Below, in pieces: positions 1 to 6,913 of a DNA stretch of 64,000 bases. Positions within the stretch are counted from its first letter, which is position 1; every line of letters begins with the position of its first letter. This stretch comes from JAWWOL01 sp033851545. Lineage in GTDB: Bacteria > Actinomycetota > Actinomycetes > JAWWOL01. The position numbers and the translations under genes are program-made. Location of the stretch: contig JAWWOO010000066.1 in assembly GCA_033851545.1 (NCBI GenBank), positions 13,131-77,130 on the forward strand, in the 5' to 3' direction. The notes below the pieces were generated by a model. The model was given only the letters and a program-made list of their open reading frames with translations. It did not search any database and was not told the origin of the DNA.

Positions 1-3
1 CGG

Positions 4-594
4 TCAGCCTTCCGACGGGGGCTTGAGGCCGCTGAGCACGATATCCAGGTAGGGCCGGATCGTATCGCCGCTGTGTGGGTGCTTGGGCAGCGAGCCGACC
101 ATCGTCAGCACCTGGGTCGACGTGACGTCCGAGCGCACCCTGCCTTCTTTTTGCGCCCGGGCGAACAACCTCCTGAAGGCGGTCTTCATCGGGGTGCACG
201 CGGCAGCCACCGGTGAGCCGCTTTCAGCCAGGCCCCTGGCGACCCGCGCGCTCATGCCGCCGTACGCGGTCGCGATGCGGTCGAAAAGCCGGAGCCACTC
301 CGCGACGGCCTCCCAGGCGTCGGGTGCCTGCAGCAGCTCCCGGGCGCGGATCTCCAGCAGGTCAACGCGATCTTGGATGATCGCCGCGAACAGGTGCTCA
401 CGAGTCGGGAAGTGGCGGTAGAGCGTGCCCCTACCGACGCCGGCCTCGCGGGCTACGTCGTCGAAGGGCGCATCGGCGCCCGCTTGGGCGAAGACAATCC
501 GCCCGGCCGCCAGCAGGCCCTCGTAGTTGCGGCGCGCGTCCACCCGCAGGGGCTTCGTGGCGGCGGCGGTAGTCGATGTCTTTGGGGGCACCAC
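4..594 (-). CDS. TetR/AcrR-family transcriptional repressor
   Basis: Encodes a 196-aa one-component repressor. The N-terminal helix-turn-helix lies at about residues 22-66 and carries the typical TetR recognition segment FDDVAREAGVGRGTLYRHF. The rest is the all-helical ligand-binding and dimerisation half expected for the family, and the length is normal. The start is a GTG (followed by a second GTG) at 594. The gene is divergent from the NADP-dependent oxidoreductase gene starting at 699, and the 104-bp gap holds two GGACA-N3-TGTCC-like palindromes. It therefore probably represses that neighbour and itself; this is inferred from layout. The inducer cannot be told. Confidence 0.9.
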   Translation of the reverse strand: MVPPKTSTTAAATKPLRVDARRNYEGLLAAGRIVFAQAGADAPFDDVAREAGVGRGTLYRHFPTREHLFAAIIQDRVDLLEIRARELLQAPDAWEAVAEWLRLFDRIATAYGGMSARVARGLAESGSPVAAACTPMKTAFRRLFARAQKEGRVRSDVTSTQVLTMVGSLPKHPHSGDTIRPYLDIVLSGLKPPSEG

Positions 595-613
595 GCCAGC
601 CTAGTTGGCAACC

Positions 614-662
614 GGACACATTGTCCATATGCTTCACTAAACACCAATCGGGCACAGTGTCC
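614..662. promoter_or_regulatory. Tandem palindromic operators between divergent genes
   Basis: The first site (614-626) reads GGACA-CAT-TGTCC, a perfect 5-bp inverted repeat around 3 nt. The second (650-662) reads GGGCA-CAG-TGTCC, the same with one mismatch. Their centres are 36 bp apart, within the short gap shared by the TetR gene and the oxidoreductase gene. This is the usual position and form of TetR operators. Binding itself is inferred. Confidence 0.6.
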
Positions 663-698
663 GTTTCCTCCCACACCCGAGCGCACCAAGGAGTCGAG

Positions 699-1379
699 AT
701 GAACATCGGAGTCATCGGGACCGGCAGTATCGGCTCGACGCTGATCCGGCGGCTCACCGCAGCCGGGCACCACGTCGCCATGGCGAACTCCCGAGGCCCG
801 GAGACCTTGACCGACCTCGCAGCCGAGACCGGCGCGATGCCAGTCGCGGCCACAGAAGTCGGCCACGAGGCCGACGTCGTGATCGTCGCCATCCCGTCAT
901 GGGCCATCACCACCCTGCCGGATGACGTCCTGTCGGAGCTTCCCGCCGGCTCGGCCGTCGTGGACACGGCAAACTACGTCCCCCATCTTCGCGATGGGGC
1001 GATAGCCGAGCTCGACGAGGGCACCGTCGAGAGCCGATGGACGGAGTCGCACCTGCATCGGCCCGTCGTGAAGGCATTCAACAACATCAAGGCCGACCAC
1101 CTGCGCATGCTCGGCAAGCCCTCCGGCAGCGCCGGCCGCATCGCTCTTCCCGTGTCCGGCGACGACCCGGCAGCCAAGGCGGTTGTCATGCGGCTGGTCG
1201 ACCAGGTGGGCTTCGACAGCATCGACGCTGGAGGTCTCGCCGACTCGTGGCGTCAGCAGCCTGGCACCCCCGTCTACACCACCGACCTCGATGCCGCGGG
1301 TGTCCGGCAAGCCCTCGCAGCGGCCAGCTTCGACCAGACCCTCGCCTGGCGAGCCCGCATGGTGCCGCCACCGGCCTGA
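699..1379 (+). CDS. NADP-dependent F420-reductase-like oxidoreductase
   Basis: A 226-aa cytosolic protein of the F420-dependent NADP oxidoreductase (NADP_oxidored_F420) fold. The N-terminus is a Rossmann motif, GxGxxG in the form GTGSIGS, after a beta strand (MNIGVIG). The start is ATG 699, preceded by AAGGAG at 688-693 at good spacing; open frame upstream of it overlaps the operator region and is not counted. The family moves hydride between NADP and a flavin or deazaflavin partner, but many members have unknown substrates. It is controlled, by inference, by the divergent TetR repressor. A paralogue lies at 3003-3692. Confidence 0.85.
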   Translation: MNIGVIGTGSIGSTLIRRLTAAGHHVAMANSRGPETLTDLAAETGAMPVAATEVGHEADVVIVAIPSWAITTLPDDVLSELPAGSAVVDTANYVPHLRDGAIAELDEGTVESRWTESHLHRPVVKAFNNIKADHLRMLGKPSGSAGRIALPVSGDDPAAKAVVMRLVDQVGFDSIDAGGLADSWRQQPGTPVYTTDLDAAGVRQALAAASFDQTLAWRARMVPPPA

Positions 1380-1383
1380 GCGC

Positions 1384-1402
1384 GACCCGCGTTGCTCGGG
1401 TC
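1384..1402. terminator. Weak hairpin after the oxidoreductase gene
   Basis: GACCCG (1384-1389) pairs with CGGGTC (1397-1402) across a 7-nt loop, starting 5 nt after the stop codon at 1379. There is no T-tract, so termination is only a possibility. Confidence 0.3.
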
Positions 1403-1462
1403 TAGAGCGCGTCGGCGCGGGAGTGCGGGGAAGCGGAACGGCGCCCGATCGGCGAGCCGGCG

Positions 1463-1905
1463 TTGGACGCCACGTTGCTCACTCGGTTCGACCCGGCGAT
1501 CCGAGGTCTGCTCGGCGACGAGGCGCTCCCCGCGGTGGTCGTGCCGTCACGGACCGATCCCTTCGGCCGGGTGCCGCTGGAGGCGTACGCCGCCGGAGCG
1601 GCACCGGTTGTCGTCACCGACGCCGGGGGACTGCCAGAGCAGGTCATCGAGGGCGTGACCGGCTTCATCGCCGCAGCAGCAGATCCGGCCAGTCTCGCGG
1701 AAGTCCTGACCCGCGCTGTCGCTGTCTCCGACTCCGGCAGAGCGGTGATGCGGCGGAGCGGGCTCGCCGTCGCCCACGTCCGGTTCGACCACGGTCAGGC
1801 GATTGCACATTTCTTCGGCGAGCTCGCCCCGTGGGTGTGCCGCGCCCGGCACGCCGACCGCCCCACGGCCGTCGAACCACTCCGGATGTCACCACTTCCG
1901 CATTC
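1463..1905 (+). pseudogene. C-terminal remnant of a GT4-family glycosyltransferase
   Basis: The frame from 1463 to about 1900 encodes the nucleotide-sugar-binding end of a GT-B glycosyltransferase (glycosyl transferase group 1). It shows PSRTDPFGRVPLEAYAAG, matching the family E-x7-E region, followed by PVVVTDAGGLPE and a V-x-G-x-T-G-F stretch. The acceptor-binding N-terminal half is missing, with no matching reading frame between 1380 and 1463. The open frame then runs antisense into the LLM gene, so the natural 3' end is also lost or fused. This is a truncated, almost certainly non-functional copy. Codon use resembles its neighbours, so it need not be foreign. Confidence 0.7.
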
Positions 1906-3001
1906 AGGCAGGAGTCGCGGCCTTGGACAGAAGTTCGCGGACACGAGGGATGACCTGTGTCCCGTAGAGCTCGATGTTGGTCATGAGCGCCTCGTGCGCG
2001 AGGCCGCCCATCCCGTACTTCAAGTCGAAGCGGTTTGCGCCGAGTGTCGTGAGATTCACCGCGATCTTCTCCGCGACGGTTTCCGGCGACCCGACGTAGA
2101 GCGCTCCCTGTGGTCCGATCTCGTGGAGGAAGGACTCCTTGGTCGGGACCGCGAATCCGCGGATCCTGCTGTAGCGGCGCAGCACCTCCAGGTAGTGCGG
2201 CCAGAACTCTTCGCGTGCCTGCTCGTCAGTGGCGGCGACGTGCCCGGGTGAGTGCACCCCGACCGGGAGGGGCGCCTTGCCGAGCTGTTGCAGGGCCTGC
2301 TGGAACAGCTGGGAGAAGGGTGCGAAGCGCGCCGGGGACCCGCCGATGATGGCGAGCATCAGCGAGAACCCGAGGCGTGCTGCACGGATGACCGACTGAG
2401 GGCTCCCGCCGACCCCGATCCACGTCGGGAACGGTCCGAACTCGGTGTGCGGGACGACATCTTGGTCGTGCAGCGATGCGCGGGTCTTGCCCTGCCAGGT
2501 GATCGGTCCGCCCTGCAGCAGCTCGGCGAACAGCGCCGTCTTCTCCTCGAAGAGGTCCTCGTAGTCCGCGAGGTCGTAGCCGAACAGCGGGAACGAGTCG
2601 ATGCTGGAACCTCGTCCGAGGATGACTTCCGCCCGGCCACCAGAGATGGCGTTGAGTGTCGAGTAGCGCTGAAACACCCGTACAGGGTCGTCCGAGCTCA
2701 ACACCGTGACTGCCGATCCGAGGCGGAGACGGGTCGTGCGCGCAGCGATCGCGGCGAGCACCACATCGGCTGCCGACAGCGGGATGTCGTCGGTGTGGTG
2801 CTCGCCGATCCCGAAGTAGTCCACGCCGACCTGGTCGGCGAGGACACCTTCTTCGACGATGTTGCGGATCGTCTGGGCGTGTGACACCGGGCGGCCTTCG
2901 GCGTCGTAGGTGACGTCGCCGAAGGTGTCGAGGCCGAGGACAAGGGGGAACTGCGCAGCCTCGCCGGTGGAGGCGGCTACGCCGTCGGGGAGTGTTGTCA
3001 C
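1904..3001 (-). CDS. LLM-class flavin-dependent oxidoreductase
   Basis: A 365-aa luciferase-like monooxygenase domain protein (bacterial luciferase / F420-dependent TIM barrel). Recognisable segments are the N-terminal strand with LGLDTFGD, the GIGEHH motif near residue 65, the GRAEVILGRGSS segment in the middle, and a C-terminal region with the GSPETVAEKI motif. The start is GTG 3001, one base after the stop of the upstream gene (TGACGTG) and behind AAGGGG, so the two genes are translationally coupled. The family uses reduced FMN or F420 to oxidise or reduce diverse small molecules. The upstream NADP oxidoreductase could supply reducing power (inference). Substrate unknown. Confidence 0.88.
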   Translation of the reverse strand: MTTLPDGVAASTGEAAQFPLVLGLDTFGDVTYDAEGRPVSHAQTIRNIVEEGVLADQVGVDYFGIGEHHTDDIPLSAADVVLAAIAARTTRLRLGSAVTVLSSDDPVRVFQRYSTLNAISGGRAEVILGRGSSIDSFPLFGYDLADYEDLFEEKTALFAELLQGGPITWQGKTRASLHDQDVVPHTEFGPFPTWIGVGGSPQSVIRAARLGFSLMLAIIGGSPARFAPFSQLFQQALQQLGKAPLPVGVHSPGHVAATDEQAREEFWPHYLEVLRRYSRIRGFAVPTKESFLHEIGPQGALYVGSPETVAEKIAVNLTTLGANRFDLKYGMGGLAHEALMTNIELYGTQVIPRVRELLSKAATPA

Positions 3002-3002
3002 G

Positions 3003-3692
3003 TCAAACCCCTTGTCTGGACTGGGTTTGGCCAAGGCTGGCCGGGAGTGCCTCATAGGGCTCGGCGTCAACAGCCGCCTCGAACTCGTCCCGGCTCAACG
3101 ATGCGCCGAAGACTGGGCCGCCGGGTTCGAGTACGCGGCCGGCGCTGAGGCTGTCCAGCCGTACGGCGTCGTAGCCGATGCGCTCGATGACTTCGGCAAC
3201 GGCGTCCACCGCATCCGGGTCGTCGCCGGCAACACCGAGCGCCCGGCGTTGGGGCGAGCCGACCGGTCGGCGCCCGTCCTCGAGATCGTGGTAGCCGACG
3301 TGGTTGAGCGTCTTGACGATCGTCGACCGGGAAAGCCGATGGGCGACGATCTCACTGCTGCCGAACTCGCTGTCCTCGAAAAGTTCCTGTACGCCGTCGA
3401 CGGGCGGCCAGTAGTTCATCGCGTCGACGACAATCCGGTCGGCGACCAGTGCAGGGTCGAGCGTCGTGATCTTGTGGAGCGGAGTTGCCAGCACTACGAT
3501 GTCGGACTCCTCGACAGCCTCGGCTGCCCACCGTGGCTCGGCTCCCGGTGCCAGCACCGCGATGATGAGGGCGATGTTCGCCGGGTCACCCGAGCCCGCG
3601 ATCGCTACCTCGTAGCCGGCGGCCATGGCGGCTCGCGCGATCACCGGGCCGACGTGCCCTGCACCCAACACCGCGATCCGCGGCAGTCGCAT
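3003..3692 (-). CDS. NADP-dependent F420-reductase-like oxidoreductase
   Basis: A 229-aa Rossmann-fold protein of the NADP_oxidored_F420 family with the N-terminal motif MRLPRIAVLGAGHVG. The middle contains the family DAMNYWPP segment, where related proteins close over the cofactor. ATG 3692 is chosen because the Rossmann strand begins there. The gene sits between a truncated LLM gene and an intact LLM gene on the same strand and is coupled to the latter. That arrangement suggests a cofactor-recycling partner for a flavin or F420 enzyme, inferred from order only. Confidence 0.85.
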   Translation of the reverse strand: MRLPRIAVLGAGHVGPVIARAAMAAGYEVAIAGSGDPANIALIIAVLAPGAEPRWAAEAVEESDIVVLATPLHKITTLDPALVADRIVVDAMNYWPPVDGVQELFEDSEFGSSEIVAHRLSRSTIVKTLNHVGYHDLEDGRRPVGSPQRRALGVAGDDPDAVDAVAEVIERIGYDAVRLDSLSAGRVLEPGGPVFGASLSRDEFEAAVDAEPYEALPASLGQTQSRQGV

Positions 3693-3727
3693 GGGGGCCA
3701 CCGCCTCGAGCAGACGCCTGCCGGGGC

Positions 3728-4030
3728 TCACCGGGCTGCTCGGACTTCGACTACGTGCTGGCGAACAGCCGGCGCGACCTCGTGGACGAAGGTTGTCAGG
3801 GTCCGCTCGTCGTTGTCGGCCGGTAGCGAGAGCGTGTCCAGATGGGGCGCCCGGTAGGGGTGATCTTGGGTCCCGATCAGGTCGAAGCCGAGCCGGTCCA
3901 GGCGGGCCGGGTCGAGGACGGTGGCAGGCTGGTCGGCAGCTGGGTCCAGGAAGAAACCGAGCTCGAAAGTGCGTCCGTAGTCGGGGCCATCGGACGAGGG
4001 CCAGGTCACGTCCTCGGTCATCGAGCTCAC
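3728..4030 (-). pseudogene. LLM-class oxidoreductase with internal deletion
   Basis: The 100-aa product starts like a full LLM-class flavin oxidoreductase: FELGFFLDP, then LDRLGFDLIGTQDHPY, the family's first 50 residues. It then jumps, near residue 72, straight to a typical family C-terminus (TLTTFVHEVAPAVRQ). Roughly 200-230 residues of the barrel are absent, but the frame is kept. The start is GTG 4030 behind GGAGGA at 5-nt spacing, so the short protein may still be made, though it cannot bind flavin in the usual way. It heads the three-gene oxidoreductase cluster. Confidence 0.65.
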
Positions 4031-4151
4031 CGGACTCCTCCGCTCAAGGGGGGTGCTAGTTATCCCGAAGTAACTATGACCCCGCTAGGCTTGTTCCCCT
4101 GTCAGCTGGCCGCTCTCCTTCCGGCAACGGGGTTGGCCGGCTCCGGACCGC

Positions 4152-4778
4152 TCAGTATCCGACCACCTGTCGGATGAGGACGACATGGATGCGGCCCGGC
4201 AGCTCCTGGTGAATCTCGAGGATCTTGCCGACGGAGCTGTTCTGCCCGTACGCGGCGATGGCGCGAGCGTCCTCGAGGATCAGGCTGTGCTTGTAGATGC
4301 GCTCCCGGGCGGCTTCGAGGTGGGGCACGAGCTTCTGCGCTCCGATCACGAAGATGACATTCGCTGCGCCCCAGGCATAGGAGGCCAGTTGGCTGCCGGA
4401 GGCGGAGGCGATGACAAGCGATCCGTCGTGGGTGACTGCGTGGACGCTGCCGAGGGCGTAGTCGGGCTGCCCGCCGATTGCCTTCATCTCCAGTGCCTGC
4501 GTCGCGAAGTCGAGCGCGAACATCTTGTTACGTGCCGACTCGTACGGTCCGTCGTTGTTGATCGCGTCGGCGATGCCGGTCTCCTGCAGCGTCACCGACG
4601 TGTTGGTCATGACCTTCGAACCGTGGGGGATCCGGGCGAGAACAGCGTCGCGCGCGCCGTCAAGGTCATCGACGACTTCGACGCTGAATCCGTGCTCTTC
4701 AAGGGCAACGACGGTGGTCGCGAGGGTGTGGTCGTCGGGCAGCGAGGTGAAGCGGCCCGATGTCTCGGTAGTGCTCAC
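4152..4778 (-). CDS. LUD-domain (LutC/YkgG-like) protein
   Basis: A 208-aa LUD-domain protein, the fold of LutC and the N-terminal part of LutB in lactate utilisation. Typical segments are the HGSKVMTNTSVTLQETG stretch at about residue 55-72, the ASASGSQLASYAWG stretch, and the late VIGAQKLVP motif. The start is GTG 4778, placed by the excellent AGGAGG at 4784-4789; the open frame upstream lacks domain similarity. No lutA or lutB gene is adjacent, so it is a stand-alone LUD protein whose reaction is unknown. Confidence 0.75.
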   Translation of the reverse strand: MSTTETSGRFTSLPDDHTLATTVVALEEHGFSVEVVDDLDGARDAVLARIPHGSKVMTNTSVTLQETGIADAINNDGPYESARNKMFALDFATQALEMKAIGGQPDYALGSVHAVTHDGSLVIASASGSQLASYAWGAANVIFVIGAQKLVPHLEAARERIYKHSLILEDARAIAAYGQNSSVGKILEIHQELPGRIHVVLIRQVVGY

Positions 4779-4976
4779 GTTCGTCCTCCTTGGGGAACCG
4801 CGGTCGACGGGCCTACGGACTCGCCGAGTCATGTCCCTCCAAGGTGGTCGCCAGGTGGGCGTGTTCGCATCCGCCACTGGCCAGTGGTCGCGGCTTCAGG
4901 TGGCGGGGTCGGCGGCGGACTGGCCACCTGCACCGTCGGGTGGCTGACGCGAAGCGCAACCCGACTTGGACCTACT

Positions 4977-5003
4977 GTGACGGCTTGATTCAGACCCAGC
5001 TCG
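4977..5003 (+). repeat. 27-nt repeat, copy 1 (right of the PIG-V gene 3' end)
   Basis: The sequence starts GTGACGGCTTGATTCAGACC and matches the reverse complement of 6573-6599 at 25 of 27 positions. The copies face each other across the gene at 5065-6294. The surrounding 286-bp gap (4779-5064) holds no gene I can support. Confidence 0.7.
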
Positions 5004-5064
5004 CGATCGCTCGCTTGGTTGCTAGGGCTGGCGGGGTGCTGGTGTGCGTGTTGCCGGTCTGTCG

Positions 5065-6294
5065 TCACCCGGACCAGTGGTCGGACAAGATGCTCGACAC
5101 GTTGAACATCGCGATGGCCACCGAGCCGGCTGCGATGGTGTAGCGAACCTTGCGCTCCCGGTGCCGGAGGATCCACTGCGCTGAGAGCATTGCGACCGGG
5201 AAGCAGGTGAGCATGTTCCGAGGCAGGGACAGGTAGTAGGCGCTCGTCAGCAGCGAGGCAGCTGTGAAGCCGACGTATGTGGCCTCGGCCCATTCGCGGC
5301 GGCGGAGCAAGGCGACACAGGCAGCGATGAACGCGGCGGCGAACAAGATCTCCATCGTTCCCTGAAAGCGCAGGGCGGCGAGCTGCCAGTCGTCGGGGTC
5401 GTGATAGGTGAGGATCCGGCGGACGCTGTGTGTGAATGCGCGGACCGGCGTAACCGCGTGTCGTCCCCATCCGAGACGTTCGGCGTGGAACCAGGCCAGC
5501 CAGTCGCCGGTGTTGTGGTGGAGCCACGTGAAGTAGCCAACGACGGCGAGGAACGGTGCCGAAAGAGCGGCCACGTGAGTTGCTTGCCAGGACTTTCGTT
5601 GGGTGGCGCGGCTGTGGACGAAGAGGACGACGAGGCCGCAGGCCAGGAACAGTCCGCTGATTCGGGTGAAGGCCGCCATGGCAGCGCAGGCGGAGGCAAT
5701 GGCCCAGCGATCGGCCTTCGCGGCAACCCAGGCTCCCAGCGCTGCAGCCAAGAACGGACCCTCGGAGTATGAGGAGACTAGGAAGATCGAGTAGGGGCCG
5801 GCGAGCAGCACGACCACTGCAACGCTAGCTGCTGGCTCACCAACTTGATCTGCGGTCAGCCGCCACAGCAGGATGGCTGCGGTAGCGGTGCCGAGCCAGG
5901 ACACCAGCGACAGCGCCACCAGGTAGGTCGTGACCGACGGTGGACCGACGCTGAACAGGTGCGCTAAACCGCGTCCTGCCAACGGGTAGCCAGGAAAGAA
6001 CGCCATCTGAACCGGGTCGTGGTGCGGCCCGAAGTAGCCGTGCCGGGCAACTTCTAGGAAGTGGCCGGCGTCGCCCCTGGCGAACAGCCGAAAGGGCCAG
6101 CTTGCGGCCGGCGAGGTGGGATAGCGATGGCGGTCCAGGCCCAGCGCCTGCCCGATGGCACCCAGGACTAGATAGGCCGCAGTGGTGACGGCCCAGATTG
6201 ACAGTCCGCGCCGGGTCGCCGTCATCCAACGGCCGGATGCCGCTCCCGGCGAAGGCCGTGGCCGCGACCCGACTTGCTCAGTCGCAGCCGTCAC
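5065..6294 (-). CDS. PIG-V-like polytopic mannosyltransferase
   Basis: A 409-aa integral membrane protein with about ten hydrophobic segments. It carries hallmarks of the PIG-V (Mannosyl_trans2) GT-C family: FARGDAGHFLEVARHGY in the first luminal loop, followed by FFPGYPL and then SSYSEGPF. Such enzymes transfer mannose from a polyprenyl-phosphate donor on the outer face of the membrane; the acceptor in actinobacteria is not known. The start is GTG 6294, behind a GGGGGG purine run; ATG 6225 is the alternative and lies just before the first membrane segment. The gene stands alone, and inverted short repeats flank it. Confidence 0.75.
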   Translation of the reverse strand: MTAATEQVGSRPRPSPGAASGRWMTATRRGLSIWAVTTAAYLVLGAIGQALGLDRHRYPTSPAASWPFRLFARGDAGHFLEVARHGYFGPHHDPVQMAFFPGYPLAGRGLAHLFSVGPPSVTTYLVALSLVSWLGTATAAILLWRLTADQVGEPAASVAVVVLLAGPYSIFLVSSYSEGPFLAAALGAWVAAKADRWAIASACAAMAAFTRISGLFLACGLVVLFVHSRATQRKSWQATHVAALSAPFLAVVGYFTWLHHNTGDWLAWFHAERLGWGRHAVTPVRAFTHSVRRILTYHDPDDWQLAALRFQGTMEILFAAAFIAACVALLRRREWAEATYVGFTAASLLTSAYYLSLPRNMLTCFPVAMLSAQWILRHRERKVRYTIAAGSVAIAMFNVSSILSDHWSG

Positions 6295-6520
6295 GTATCG
6301 CCCCCCGTCGGACACCTGCTGCCTTCGCGTCCCGAAGGCTACCAGCGGACACGTGAGGCCGAGGCGCGACCCGCGGTGGACGCGTTCAGTGCGGGTCGCG
6401 ACTGGCGCGGCTGTGTGCAAGGCGGTAGGAGCCGATGCCGGTTTCGGTGATGTGTCGCCCGGGCCTGGCCTCCGCCGAAGCTGCATGGGAGTCGCCGCCA
6501 AGCTGCGACCAGCATCGCAC

Positions 6521-6545
6521 CGGTGGGTCCAGATCAGACCGTCAC
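6521..6545 (-). repeat. Degenerate copy of the 27-nt repeat
   Basis: On the minus strand it begins GTGACGG and contains GGACCCACC. It is clearly related to the copy at 6573-6599, 28 nt away in the same orientation, but has several substitutions. Confidence 0.5.
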
Positions 6546-6572
6546 AAGCCCTGGCGTGTCGGCGACACACCC

Positions 6573-6599
6573 CGAGGTGGGTCTGAATGAAGCCGTCAC
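6573..6599 (-). repeat. 27-nt repeat, copy 2 (upstream of the PIG-V gene)
   Basis: On the minus strand it begins GTGACGGCTTCATTCAGACC. It matches copy 1 at 4977-5003 except for two G/C swaps, in inverted orientation about 1.6 kb away. Confidence 0.7.
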
Positions 6600-6629
6600 G
6601 GTGGTCTGACTCAGACTGACAGAATCACG

Positions 6630-6905
6630 TTTGCCGGGCACACCCTCGAGACACCGTCGAGCACCCTGCAACTTGCCTACTTCGTCGGTACGGCGATGTG
6701 GACCCAACTGACTCAGCCATTCACCTTCGCAATGCCCGGGTTTCAGACGAGCGAGCTGGAACTCTGGATGGAAGCCGATCTACCTCGCCACTCACAGCAC
6801 CGAACAGACGCTGTACTTTGACGACGAGCTGCTCGTGCGCCACCACTACGAGGTCGAGAGCAGCGGTGGTGCCGGCGCGGCGCACTACGTCTCCGAGAAA
6901 TACCG
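6630..6905 (+). pseudogene. Frameshifted fragment of a conserved hypothetical protein
   Basis: Two reading frames together spell a recognisable part of a common actinobacterial hypothetical family. Frame 1 (about 6642-6775) reads TLETP...LQLAYFVGTAMWTQLTQPF...FAMPGFQTSELELW. Frame 2 (6766-6903) reads YLATHSTEQTLYFDDELL, then RHHYEVESSGGAGAAHYVS. The frame changes near 6766-6775, where several residues usual for the family are also missing, and both ends are absent. This is a decayed relic. The family identity is from memory of its conserved pattern (AMWTYL, LPG, THSREQ, AHYV), so the name is left general. Confidence 0.55.
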
Positions 6906-6913
6906 CACATACG

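Larger units (their letters stand above)
6295..6629. other. Repeat-rich non-coding stretch
   Basis: I see no gene here. It holds an inverted repeat of 10 bp (6365-6374 with 6391-6400, core CGCGACCCGC), a smaller hairpin GTGTC-GGC-GACAC at 6556-6568, and two copies of the short repeat described separately. It is the upstream region of the PIG-V gene and may contain its promoter. Confidence 0.5.

Noticed and set aside
6365..6400. 10-bp inverted repeat considered as a rho-independent terminator.
   Set aside because: It lies upstream of the PIG-V gene's start, not at a gene end on either strand, and has no T-tract, so I list it only as a structure in the gap.
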